Assembly (NCBI GenBank): GCA_022457155.1
Contig: JAJGOT010000242.1
Span: 62,001-126,000, forward strand
Length of the DNA stretch: 64,000 nucleotides
Direction of reading: 5' to 3'
Source: Cladopsammia gracilis
Taxonomy: Eukaryota; Cnidaria; Anthozoa; Scleractinia; Dendrophylliidae
How positions within the stretch are numbered: the first letter of the stretch is position 1; each line of letters begins with the position of its first letter. Shown piece by piece: positions 12,401-22,160 of this stretch. A program made the position numbers and the translations under genes. Under the pieces are notes generated by a model. That model did no database searches, was not told where the DNA came from, and saw only the letters and a list, made by a program, of their open reading frames with translations.

Positions 12401-15400
12401 ACATAAATTCCCATCGAAAAATGTGATTTATTTTACCTTTAAGTCACTGGACTGCTTGGAAATTCATTAAAACTCCGCTTCTTCGGTTCTGAAATCCGTA
12501 ATAAAAACAAGGCATCTCCCCGCATTGCTCCTGCATTGATAAAAACGTATGAGGGTTCTTCGAAGCAAGATTTTATCCCCGAAAGCTCTTCTTTTTCCAC
12601 TAAAGCGGCTTCCGAGTATCTCTTAATTAGTATCCCTGTCTTGAGTAGCAAACCGCGAAAAAATGTAGGGAAGTAACGACTTTACTGCTCCGCTAAACAC
12701 TGCGAAAGATCCAACTTTTTTAAAACTTTAAAATGTGTTTACAGAGCTGACGACTGTGTAGCCGCGCGTGTGGCGTCATACGCGCATGTTTTGCGACGTC
12801 ATACGCGCCCGCGAATTTGCCTTGCGCGACCGACTTGACTGCTGACTGACACATGTCACGGAGGCGCGCCCGCGAAACATTCCGCTAGCCATGACCATGA
12901 AAAATGACGGACACAGGTTCTATGAGTATGGTGCTGCGCAGCCAGGCCTTCGGCCCGGCAAAATCCAAGTCTTGCTTTGTTTACATAAAATCGCTTTTCA
13001 ATCTATGTAATGAATGAACAAACATATAAAAATGGGCAACACAATCGTCTTTCGAAAAATTTTATTCAAATCCCCATTAGTTTATGTTTAAAAGCAAAAC
13101 GCGTACCATTTTTTGCGCATCGAGTTCGAACTGCCTTCGATGAAATTCAAGAAATCGATACAACTGAATTTAAGCAGGTTTTAAGGTTACAGTGTACCTT
13201 CGGGGGTGTCTCCAGTATAACAGCTCTAGTGTCTTAAGATAACACTTAACATACCTAAACTCAGATATCAAATTAAAGCTTATAGAGCTGGCTATCTAAA
13301 TATGGAAACCATTTGGTAATCAAGTGAATTGTCGAATTTTTTACGACGTCTAAATTCGAACGTCCGAATCAGCTTTAAAACGCTATAACTCAAAGCGATT
13401 ATTGTATTTTGCTAATTTGATTTGTTCTCGGATTTCCGGACACGAAGCGCTAAAAAAACGTGTCGGCGATTTCCCATATTCAATTGCAGTGAAAAGTTAC
13501 AGAATATTTTCGCAAAAGGGAGAAAAAATTGGAATGATCGCACGGAAATGGCTCTTGACGAAAAAGTTTTCGGAAATAAGAAATTCGCCGACAAACTTTT
13601 GTTGATTATATGTTAGCCTAGCTTCTGTCCAAATTTGAGGAAAATCAAACAAATTCCCTTTGAGTTGTAGCCCTTTAAAGTGTCCCCAACAAGCGAAAAA
13701 TTAACTTTGAGAAAACAGCGCTTAAAAAAACATATCGCTTCATAAACAAACTCCGCCCACAAAAGTTATACTGTCATTTCTCCGTCAATTTTTACTATTT
13801 TTCGATAATTTTTTTTTTGGATGAAAGTTCATTCTGTAAACTTTATTTTAACGCCAAAAAAAAAATTCAATAAATTTTCGATCTGAAGGTACACTGTAAC
13901 CTTAAAAACAATTCTCCAAAACTGACAACAACACAAAGAAAAAGTCAATCACAGATTGATATCAATATAAATTCCCATCGAAAAATGTAATCTGTTTTAA
14001 GAAATAAAACTCAAACTGAACAGCGGTGATAAACATGGTAAACCAACGCATTTTCATAAAAAAATCTTGACGTTTCGTATGCTAAGCGACATACATTTTC
14101 AAAAGTAACCGTTACAGTGTTTGAAAACTGTTTAAATATCAAAAGTAGGGGTCTGGAACCAAGATTAAGAAAAACAATCTTAACAGTAATTTAATAGTAC
14201 AGACTGTCAGTCCTAAGAAGCTACATAGAATAAAACTATAGATTAGCAAGGACCGATACAACGTAGATACAAATTTAAAAAGTGTACTATATTTCGGCTG
14301 GCCAAACCAGCTTTCTTCAGGTACAATGAGGTAAAATTTACATTGGCTTTTTATATATAGTTGACATGTATACGTAACAACGGAAATACGTAGGGCTACG
14401 CCTAGAAAAATAACAATGATAGATAAAAATAAAAATAGTTGATAATGAAAAATATAAAGAAAACAATGAAAGGAAACTGATACAAAATCGATACAAAAGT
14501 GAAAAACTAATACAAAAAACTTATACAAAAGCTTCTCACTGCTGACGTTAACATTTAAGGAAGGCTGTAGTTCTTGAATCAGTAAAGTCTCCTTGATTTT
14601 GTAGTGGAAGTCCGTTTTGCCGAACGCTAAAATATCAAAATGATCCCAATTAATGTTGTGACCAGTGATTTTGACATGATCAGCAATGGCTGATGTGTGG
14701 TCACTTTTAGTGAGGGCTTTGAAATGTTCGGTTTTTCTGTCATGCTAGCCATGACCATGACCATGAAAAATGACGGGCATAAGTTCTATGAGTATGGGGC
14801 ACGGCAGCGGGCCTTCGGCCCGCGAAAGCTCCGCCATCATAAAAAATGCTTGGATGTATTTTTAGATAAAAGATGCAATCACTTTAGAAGGCACAAAAGA
14901 AAATCCTTATTATAACATAATGTTACGTTAGTAACCAGTAGCTGCAGCTTGTATTTTCGTAACTTGGGTTTATTATCCCACAGCAATGTTCCCTTCAAGG
15001 ACAACCGGGTCAGCCGGGAACTCCTGGAGCACCCGGAGCTCCGGGAACCCCAGGGATACCTGGAATCCCCGGTACCCCAGGATCCCCCGGAACTCTAGGA
15101 ACTGATGGGATAACATCTACTTTACGTCGATGGAAACAGTGCGCTTGGTCATCCGATACATCAAGGGATGACAAAGACAATGGACAAGTACATGTAAGTA
15201 CAGGATCATATAGATAGAGTGTTTTCACATGACGTCATAAAAACTAAAAATCTAAAGAATACATCCTACAAAGCTGTTTCTAACATGGTATGTGGATACC
15301 AGTGTTATAATTTTTCACAAAAAGTTTCAGGTTTTAACAATGTTTCGTTTTCGATTTATAAAGGTTGTAAATGTGTCACGCAATTCGTCACGCTATTTCA

Positions 15401-16365
15401 AATAAGCCGTGAAAATAAACAAAATAGCGTTCCGCCCAGATTCTAAAAATAGAATTGGCGCGCAGCATCACGGGATTGAAATGCGTACAAACATTCAAGA
15501 ACTATGCAGGTAGCTACGAAAAAACAAGTGCTACGAAGCACTGTTCTTGGGTACAACTCGACAATTATCCACAACATGTACAGGAATCGCAAAAACTGGT
15601 GTTTCCGAGGCAGCAATTTTGAAATATTTGTCCGCATTTCGATCCCACAATGCAATGCTGCCAAATATGACGTCATCTGGGCGGCCGGAACGCTATTGAA
15701 CTAGTTGAAAGTTATTAATGAATTATAGATTCTTATAAGCCTGCTTCATGCCTCTTATAGTGAATACAATATTTTGTGATAAAATTTTCGGTGTTATTAA
15801 AACTTTAAAGTCTTTAAGTTTTTGGCCGCCATATTGGTGTCCCTGATGGCCCCATACATTTCTTACTAAAAATGTCTATACTCATTCGCCTATAACTCTT
15901 GAATGAAATGCTCTTGCACTTCAAAATTTGGCCCAGATATGTAGTTTTAAACTCTCTACAATTCCACAAACACTTTAGAATTGAAAACTGCTTCTGAATT
16001 TTAATATGACGTCAGTGAAAACACTCTATAAGATTGAGATATTTACAAATCCAACTTGACATAATAACTCTGATTTCCACTCATTATTTTAATTTTTATA
16101 AATTACAATAATATGATAGGAAAATTAAATTTCACAATAAAACCTGAATCTTCTAACCAGCTTCTCACCTTTTAATCTTTTTAAAATCTTTTCAAATTAA
16201 AATGATTTTAAAAGAAACACCTCTAATTCAACAAAGTCTAGACATTCGAATTCAACTTAAGACTTCCATATCACGTATTGAACACAAAGTAACTCAATGT
16301 GTTGCGCTGTATGTAATTATATGTCTTATAAGTATACCAATGACGGACAATAAAGATTGATTGAA

Positions 16366-16406
<41 letters not shown>

Positions 16407-19400
16407 CTTAATGCTACAACTAACTATATATATATTATATATATATATATATAATATCTAATATGCAAATGAAAAAATACTGTATACTGTACGTATAGAG
16501 TGTTTTCACTGACGTCATATGAAATTCAGAAGCAGTTTTCGATTCTAAAATGTTCATGGAATTGTAGAGAGTTTAAAACTACACATCTGGGCCAAATTTT
16601 GAAGCGCAAGAGCATTTCATTAAAGAGTTATAGGCGAATGAGTATAGACATTTTAAGTAAGAAATGTGTGGAGCGGCCATCTTGGTGTCCCACTTAGGGA
16701 CACCAAAATGGCGGCCAAAAATTTAAAGACTTTAAAGTCTTAATAACACCAAAAATCTCATCACAAATTATTGTATTCACTATAAGAGGCATGAAATCGG
16801 CTTATAAGCATCTATAATTCATTAATAACTTTCAACTAGTTCAATTTTGTTTATTTTAACGGCTTATCTGAAATAGCGTGACGAATTGCGTGACACATTT
16901 ACAACCTTTATAAATCGAAAACGAAACATTGTTAAAACTTGAAACTTTTTGTGAAAGATTATAACACTGGTATCCACATACCATGTTAGAAACAGCTTTG
17001 TAGGATGTATACTTTAGATTTTTTAATTTTTATGACGTCATGTGAAAACACTCTATACTTCCTATTGCATTATTTCATATCAATGTCTGAAGAAAAAAGA
17101 AATGGCAGAATAGTTTGAATCATACCTTTATTGCAATTAATGCGCATTGCCCCGCCAGATTATTTAACTCAAATCAGGCTCCAAACTCTTGTTAGAAATA
17201 AAATGTCAATTTATAGAAACAAAATGCGTTGATAATACAGAGCAGAACCAGTAAATCAATATCAGATTCCAATTGTATAATTTTAAAACTAGGCTCCAAA
17301 GACGCTGTGTCTTCTGCTGCCTGTTTTTTGTCTTTAACTTGACCATAATGATTTATTTTCTTTTACCCTCGGATCACTATAGGCATGTGAGTTCGTCAAG
17401 TTGAAATCTAGTACCTTCATACGTGTGGTATACATGGGTATTATTCGCATCACAGGCTGCACCAATTGCTGTAAGAGATGGTACTTCACTTTCAACAGTA
17501 AAGAGTGCAGCAATCCAGCCCCCATTGATGGAGCCATTTACCACAGTGTCAACATAGACATCCACAGGCCTGCCAACATTGAGGGCTACTGTGGTGGGAT
17601 TCCTGCGGGTAAAGTGCGAGTTGGATTCAACGTTGGCAACTGCGCTGGCTCGGGAGCAAAAAATGGTGACGCTTGGACCAGTTGGTATCAAACCATCAGG
17701 ATCATTATCGAAGAAGTGGAACCGCCAGTCGCTTAACTTGGATAAATTCCAGATCGATTTGCTTGCAAATAAAGGTGTTGGCTTTTCAGTAAGGTGCCGT
17801 GAAACTGCTGTAGCGCATGCTCTATTCCCGAGCTGAACCATGTTAAGTGGTGATCAATAAAGTCTGGAAAATGATTCACTTGTAGTTGTTACTCGGCTTG
17901 TCAGACAATGTATTTAGATGTTCAAAGAAACATTTTGTCAGCCTTGGAAAAAATAAAAGCAACAACAAAGAACAACTAATGATCACACCACGCTTGCAAT
18001 AACGTTGGCGGCTAGTTGAAAAAACTAGATCCGTTAGTCACATAGGCTCGTTTTGTGCTAAAATGTAAGTTGAACTTTGAAAGAGTGTAAATTCATTTTC
18101 TTGCCCAAAAATGGCATTCCACTGATCTAAACCTTGCCGGCTGAAATCTTGCTTTTTCCTATCACCTCTGCACTATCTTCGCCATTTTGTCTACTTCCAG
18201 AAAATATATGACTTAAATGGCGCGGCCCTCTCTCGAAAAAGCACCGCTCTCGAATAACTGAGTAAACATGTTGATTTCAAAACTGCCTGTTATCTACCAG
18301 CGTTCACGAATGCTGTTCTCTTATTGGCTACGCTACTCACTATCTATTCTGTTGTAGAACGTGAGTAGAGCGAGTAGCCTAATGGCGGCCGCTTCTTCGC
18401 GCTTTCGAAGTGTCTGTGAAGAGTATTTGTTGTTAAGTTTTGAACGTCTAGTAGATTTATACTAAAACCTTAGATTATTCGCTCTTGATTTCTATAGAAA
18501 TCTCGAGCCAATAATCTAATTGTTAATTTTATAGTCCTGCCCTGAACTAACCCTCAAAGATATGATGGATAGAAATTCAATCGTCAGTGTTTAGGTTCTT
18601 GACTCCCGACTCAACCTTCGCGGGAAATCGAAAAAAGTTCGAGTTATCGGGAGATGGGGTTAGATGATCGGAAATTGGAGAAAGACAGGGACATTATTCA
18701 TCAGGCAGCTCTCTCTTGCTCTTTCACAGGACTGACGCTCCGAGGATAAAATATGCCGTGCCAAATCAACTTTAAAGTTTACTAAACTTTTCCTTTTGCT
18801 TACTCGTCAATACAAAAGCACTAGTTTTTACAAAGATTTATTCTGGCGAAAAAAAAAAACATTTTAGGGTTTAAAACATAAAGCGCACTAGTTGTAATGG
18901 TACTTTTGTATGGCAATTGTTGCATACTCTATAATAGTCAGAGCATAATTATCGGCTATGTCGCATATCTCTAAACGACAAAAAACGATTCTTTTCATTC
19001 AGAAAATCGGACTGAACGGACAAGTGTCTTCGTTTTTTTCTTGAACAGACTCGAGACGTTTCGACCTAATATCGTACTCAGACCTGCCACGGTCATTTCA
19101 GTTCAGTACAATTACGAGTGAGGTCTGGGTGCGAGATTAGTTTAGACCAACAGATTCAAAACAAATTCGTTGTTTTACGGAGTCTTTGCTTCCAGAATAA
19201 GGTTCGAGAGTTGGTAAAGTTTAATAGTTTTAAAATGACCTGAAGGGAAATCGAATTTACTTCGAGCTGGCAGCAGACTCGAATAATCTGGGGTAAAAAT
19301 ACAGTAAATGCAGGAAGCAAATCCAAGAGAAGGCGATTTTGTTGGTTCGAGTTAGCGCGAACATCGAGTTATGAGCCACTGTTATATGGTTATTTTTCGT

Positions 19401-20846
19401 ACCGGTGTCAACATATCACCCCACTGAGATACTCTATCCACCATTAGCATTTTCAAATTCTAATTCAATCTGGATATAGAAGATCGGCATGGTGTTGAAG
19501 TTTTTCTTTCTAGATACCACTAATTCACTTAAAAATGCAAGAATAAAACTCCGGTACTTACAAACGAAGTCCATCCTCTTGGTGATCCACATCTCTTACT
19601 CAAGGCAAAGCCAAACAAGAAGCAGACAAATAGAAAAAACACGATCACGAGCCCAATAACAAAAACGGCATAAAACAGTGACGCGCGGTCAAACTCCCAG
19701 TCAGACAGGTCTGACAAGGACACATCTTTGTAGTACTGGGTAACACAAGCAATGGCAGCCGAAAGAAGTGCCTGAAAATGAATGAATAGCACAGTATATT
19801 AGGTAACAGAAGAGGATAAAAATATCAGTAATTATTATATACCAAACCAGAGGATAGTGTTTTTCGTGCTATTTGATTGGCAACAATCAACAACAAGAAG
19901 GGATGGTACAGATTTGCTATTCACCTCCAGGCAGGCTTCAACACATATTTTTCTGGATTTCGCGCGCGAGATTTTATTATACGTATATCAAACTTGGTGT
20001 ATCACTATTGGCAAATTATAGTGGCGAGAGCTTTCGTTCAGTGTGTCCCGGGACCGATTCTCAATAGAGTATAAGAATACATTTGGGTTAGCCTGCGCAA
20101 GTTTGGGGTGAGCTAACAAAATGTATATATTGCATTGTGTAGCTGGGATAAAATTTACACAATAAGTATATTTACGCTTGTACGCGAGCGTAATGTGTCA
20201 GTCAATTTTAAAAGCGGTCATATGCATCCCCTCCCCCAGGCAAACTTATTCAAATTCCACCCAAATAAGTGAGCAAATTTATTTGTCGAATGCCCTACTG
20301 GTAGCGGCCTCACCAAGACGGTCATCTTCCTTACTGTATGGACGACGAGGTAAAGCGATTTCGAGGTTTTAAAGTTCAAATTTTATCCGGCTGCACGAAC
20401 CCGTGTTTAGCGCAGCGATCACACAAATCGTTTGTAGGATACAAGGGAAGGCTTTTTATTGAATGGAGTTACGAAACTTCAGCTAATGATCACCAAAGAG
20501 TGTTTTGTAAATAGTGAAATACAGCCCGGCCCTCCACTGACGAACAGGGTATTCAAGTCCTTCAATATTGGGAGACAACATAACCTCAAGTCAAATCCCC
20601 AGGGTATGCCTGGAGGGGTCGGAGAATGATCATGGTTGGAACAGCCCATTTCCGAGTTGCTCTTTGCCTCCTTTTTAAACCGAGGCCAAGTGCAAAACCA
20701 TTCATATGGATAGAATACTAACAGCCACAACCGACTAGGTTGACTAGGCAAGCTTGGCAAAGCGGATCCATTCTTAGGGACCCAGTTCTTACCATTTCTA
20801 GAAGTTTGAGCATTCCCTCCGGATCCATAAGATACATTATTCCCAT
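409..20846 (-). CDS. MARVEL-domain four-helix membrane protein, copy A (3' end outside window)
   Basis: Coding exons on the minus strand are 20793-20846 (18 codons), 19562-19771 (70 codons) and 409-558 (50 codons). The last exon (25 codons in copy B) must lie left of base 1. Donors are GTAAGA, GTAAGT and GTAAAA, acceptors are CAG, and all introns are phase 0. The start is the ATG at 20846-20844, since the same frame has a stop 9 bases upstream. The protein has helices [30 protein letters not shown] and [19 protein letters not shown], the four-pass layout of MARVEL proteins of the CMTM/plasmolipin type, which act in membrane apposition and vesicle trafficking. In exons 1-3 all differences from copy B that I found are synonymous. 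Intron 2 (18.8 kb) contains the CTHRC1-like gene on the other strand. The exact subfamily is not certain. Confidence 0.82.
1637..1824 (+). mobile_element. Non-LTR 3' tail inserted in copy A only
   Basis: Copy B (near 30098) reads straight through this point. Here about 190 bp are inserted, ending with an AATAAA-like signal and (AATG/AATT)n. The bases AAATG occur on both sides, consistent with a short target duplication. Confidence 0.6.
3033..3176. repeat. GC-rich short repeat with imperfect inverted ends
   Basis: The ends GACTACGAGCAGTCTC and GACTGCTCGCGG are partly inverted and surround a (GCTC)n tract. It stands out in base composition from the AT-rich surroundings. Probably a short SINE- or MITE-like repeat; no class assigned. 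Confidence 0.4.
3728..4241. mobile_element. MITE with 3-bp TAA target duplication
   Basis: Near-perfect terminal inverted repeats start GGCCCCGTCCACACGTATCC and extend about 60 bp. TAA flanks both sides (3725-3727 and 4242-4244). The paralogous empty site at about 8565 has a single TAA. GTGTGGACG is repeated internally. A TWA target suggests a PIF/Harbinger-type non-autonomous element. No coding capacity. Confidence 0.85.
4793..5697. mobile_element. Inverted-repeat element with ends GGGCCGTATTCACG
   Basis: The ends are GGGCCGTATTCACGAAA and its complement, flanked by CTT. The 905-bp interior repeats short palindromes such as CCTAAGTTTAGG and AAGACATGTCTTAA, most densely in its last 250 bases. 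Non-coding; superfamily not assigned. Confidence 0.75.
7494..7895. mobile_element. MITE with ends CACTGGACGAAAAAATGG
   Basis: Terminal inverted repeats of about 24 bp, flanked on both sides by ATA. The interior is dense in GCAAA/TTTGC words in both orientations. It is unusual for its internal repetition. No coding capacity. Confidence 0.72.
8457..9465. repeat. Internal direct duplication, right copy
   Basis: Matches the left copy at 3630-5925 without its first inserted element. The stretch around 8553-8580 is the empty site for the element at 3728-4241. Part of 8830-9240 has no counterpart in the left copy. Confidence 0.8.
10078..10085 (+). promoter_or_regulatory. TATA box of CTHRC1-like copy A
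   Basis: TATAAATA about 110 bp before the start codon, giving room for a transcription start near 10110 and a short leader. In copy B the same place (32172-32185) is broken by five inserted bases (TATAAGCTTAAATA). Confidence 0.5.
10191..17736 (+). CDS. CTHRC1-like secreted short-collagen protein, copy A
   Basis: Three phase-0 exons: 10191-10262 (24 codons), 14984-15193 (70) and 17383-17736 (117 plus stop), 211 aa. Exon 1 encodes a signal peptide ([19 protein letters not shown]). Exon 2 begins QCSLQGQPG, then a short collagen run of about ten Gly-X-Pro triplets, then [11 protein letters not shown], which matches the YKQCSWSS region of vertebrate CTHRC1. Exon 3 is the C-terminal domain with [33 protein letters not shown] and [12 protein letters not shown], all diagnostic of CTHRC1. 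Vertebrate CTHRC1 is a secreted trimeric matrix protein linked to Wnt/PCP signalling and tissue remodelling; a similar extracellular role here is inferred. An AATAAA lies at 17856-17861. Intron 1 is 4721 bp, against 243 bp in copy B, because of transposon insertions. The gene lies inside MARVEL copy A intron 2, antisense to it. Confidence 0.9.
10340..10996. repeat. Tandem pair of ~330-bp repeats in CTHRC1-like intron 1
   Basis: The stretch from ATAGATAGGC through TTGCATA is present twice, at about 10340-10662 and 10692-10996. Absent from copy B, whose intron 1 is only 243 bp. Confidence 0.78.
11012..12105. mobile_element. Composite repeat bounded by ACCCTGGGTGCCAGAGG-type ends
   Basis: The left end ACCCTGGGTGCCAGAGG and right end CCTCTGGATCCAGGGT are imperfect inverted repeats. 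Two smaller hairpins sit at the ends: 11019-11120, and 12018-12096 with CCAGAGGTCCGT arms. The decayed Penelope-like RT lies between them. It may be one element or two related MITEs around older sequence. Confidence 0.45.
11262..11556 (+). pseudogene. Decayed Penelope-like RT fragment
   Basis: One frame reads [11 protein letters not shown] from 11277, which is the RT catalytic motif with YIDD. After a frameshift another frame gives [19 protein letters not shown] and [11 protein letters not shown], which follow this motif in Penelope-like RTs. At least one frameshift and a missing linker mark it as a dead fragment. It lies in intron 1 of CTHRC1-like copy A and is absent from copy B, so it arrived after the duplication or was lost from B. 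Confidence 0.7.
12886..12958 (+). repeat. Short dispersed repeat (GCTAGCCATGACCATGA), first copy
   Basis: About 70 bp, starting GCTAGCCATGACCATGA and ending in a GGCCTTCGGCCCG hairpin. A second copy at 14745-14823 cuts the Penelope-like fragment. Class unknown. Confidence 0.6.
13185..13901. mobile_element. TTAA-flanked inverted-repeat element, GGTTACAGTGTACC family
   Basis: Ends are GGTTACAGTGTACCTTC and its complement, with TTAA at 13181-13184 and 13902-13905. 717 bp, AT-rich, no gene. It splits an older direct repeat, so it is younger than that repeat. Confidence 0.82.
14140..14745 (-). pseudogene. Penelope-like element 3' fragment (GIY-YIG C-terminus and tail)
   Basis: Reading the minus strand from 14745, the frame gives [55 protein letters not shown] and then SSEKLLY. 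This is the C-terminal end of a Penelope-like GIY-YIG nuclease. Its noncoding tail runs to about 14140 and contains the hammerhead-like hairpin at 14282-14327. The fragment is cut at 14745 by another repeat. It lies in intron 1 of CTHRC1-like copy A. Confidence 0.72.
14282..14327 (-). ncRNA. Hammerhead-like hairpin in a decayed Penelope-like tail
   Basis: On the minus strand UGUAC is followed by CUGAAGA, a GCUGG/CCAGC hairpin, GAAAUAUA and GUACA. UGUAC and GUACA would pair as stem I (5 bp). GAAAU-AUA gives a two-pair stem III with no loop and a valid AUA cleavage triplet. Two extra A residues before stem II depart from the consensus. Order and pairing match the copy at 47096-47130 although the bases differ. 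Confidence 0.42.
14745..14823 (+). repeat. Short dispersed repeat (GCTAGCCATGACCATGA), second copy
   Basis: Matches 12886-12958. Its left edge is exactly where the Penelope-like frame stops, so it probably marks a deletion or insertion junction. Confidence 0.6.
15217..16026. mobile_element. TA-flanked MITE, GAGTGTTTTCAC family, copy 1
   Basis: Ends GAGTGTTTTCACATGACGTCA and GACGTCAGTGAAAACACTC, flanked by TA. 810 bp including a nested 269-bp element. Copy B of the duplication has the empty site near 32850. Homologous to 16498-17053 in the opposite direction. Confidence 0.85.
15426..15694. mobile_element. Nested MITE, ends AGCGTTCCGCCCAGAT, AT target
   Basis: Inserted within the first GAGTGTTTTCAC element. 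The second copy lacks it and shows one AT where this copy has two (15424-15425 and 15695-15696). Ends are imperfect inverted repeats. Confidence 0.82.
16355..16405. repeat. (GATT)n microsatellite after a non-LTR tail, copy A
   Basis: ACAATAAAGATTGATTG followed by GATT repeats, the usual end of a non-LTR insertion. The same tail is in copy B (33135-33200), so it predates the duplication. Confidence 0.7.
16498..17053. mobile_element. TA-flanked MITE, GAGTGTTTTCAC family, copy 2 (inverted)
   Basis: 556 bp, TA-flanked, reverse complement of 15217-16026 without the nested insertion. The two copies 470 bp apart could pair as a long hairpin in the CTHRC1-like copy A pre-mRNA. Confidence 0.85.
17856..17861 (+). 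terminator. Polyadenylation signal, CTHRC1-like copy A
   Basis: AATAAA 120 bp after the stop codon, conserved in copy B at 34530-34535. Confidence 0.75.
17862..19561. other. MARVEL intron 2 remainder, no gene seen
   Basis: Partly alignable to 34540-36000 in copy B. I see no further exon or RNA gene. Confidence 0.6.
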
Positions 20847-21043
20847 CTTGTTCAGTCAAATAATGTTCAGTATCGTAACCTTAAAAACAACGGAACAAAC
20901 GAATCTCAAATTTTAGTATGCGCTTGCGCACGTCGTTGACTTATCACTGTCTACTTTAACATAATGGAGAAGGAAATATTAGGAATAACTCATAAGATCA
21001 AGGTTCTAAATAAGGGAAGAAACAAGGGTGAATTTCGCTGAAT

Positions 21044-21232
21044 TATGTAAAAGTTGACATAACATCATTGATGGATGATAACTGTAAGGGATGTACCCTC
21101 TGCTCATCATGAAAACATCTTAGTCTACTTTTAGTTAGTTATTTTAATTATTTTATCTTAGATTTTAATAGAATTGCTGATTAATATTGTAAAATACATA
21201 ATTATTTGAATTTGTTATATAGTTTTAGATAT

Positions 21233-21271
<39 letters not shown>

Positions 21272-21508
21272 CCCTTTTGCAAAAATATTGACACTTAAAA
21301 ATATATATAAATATATATTCGTCCTTTGTGTTTACATCGCATACGTGATGACAGGCGTCAAATAGTTTTTAATTTGGGTGCAGTAGCATTTTACAAACTC
21401 TATTGTACCCATCTCGAGAACTGTTTGCCGCCTATCGTCACGTATGCGATATAAACAGGACGAATATATATTTATATATATTTTGAGGTGTCAATATTTT
21501 TGCAAAAG

Positions 21509-21557
<49 letters not shown>

Positions 21558-21625
21558 CGTGTCCCTAGCTATAATGGTATGACACGTTAATAAAGTTTTG
21601 TTTGTTTGTTTTGTTTGTTTGTTTT
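21044..21625. mobile_element. Non-LTR 3' tail plus nested AT-rich inverted-repeat element (copy A only)
   Basis: Copy B reads across this point at about 37480. The insert ends in AATAAAG and (TTTG)n, a non-LTR tail. Inside, 21272-21510 is an inverted repeat with ends CCCTTTTGCAAAAATATT, sitting in an (AT)n tract. Confidence 0.68.
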
Positions 21626-21744
21626 GATGGAATGACATGTAAACAGAAGCACGCAACGAATCGTTTCGTTTCAACGCTGTTTGGAAGACGGCCTTGGTCA
21701 TCTTAAAAATTTGGAATAAATTAGATTAAAAACTAACAATTTTT

Positions 21745-22160
21745 TTAGTAAAATGTCGCCTCAAACCTTCGTTACATCGGAAAGCCAAGGAAAGCTTAAC
21801 GCCCTTTGTTTTCGGAGGGATAAAAGTGTTCGGAAAATGTTCGGAAGACGTTCGGAAGCTGTTCGGTTTTCTTTAGTAAAATGTCGCCTCAAACTTTCGT
21901 AACATCGGAAAATTTAACACGTTTTGTTTTCGGCAGGGTGTTTTCGGAGGGATAAAAGTGTTCGGAAAATGTTCGGAAGATGTTCGGAAGCTGTTCGGCT
22001 TTCTTTAGAAAAATGTCGCCTCAAACTTTCGTAACATCGGAAAATTTAACACCTTTTGTTTTCGGCAGGGTGTTTTCGGAAGGATAAAAGTGTTCGGAAA
22101 ATGTTCGGAAGCTGTTCGGTTTTCTTTAGTAAAATGTCGCCTCAAACCTTCGTAATGTCC
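21745..22160. repeat. ~125-bp tandem repeat array, copy A
   Basis: Four units start at about 21746, 21874, 22005 and 22124. They share AAAATGTCGCCTCAAAC and runs of GTTCGGAA. The array lies upstream of MARVEL exon 1 on its strand. The same array is at 37612-38010 and a diverged single unit at 61141-61260. Confidence 0.85.

Larger units (their letters stand above)
12121..14000. repeat. Direct repeat pair in CTHRC1-like intron 1
   Basis: 12121-12437 is repeated at 12959-13180 and 13906-14000. The second copy is interrupted by the TTAA element at 13185-13901. Between the two lies a GC-richer stretch (12740-12960). Confidence 0.75.

Noticed and set aside
20479..20859. 126-codon minus-strand frame at the MARVEL first exon (also 36920-37300)
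   Set aside because: It is in a different frame from the exon that splices in phase to the next MARVEL exon and has a stop before that junction could work. Its conservation in B is due to the duplication.
21745..22160. Possible CRISPR array
   Set aside because: Units are ~125-bp full tandem repeats without unique spacers, in a eukaryotic genome.
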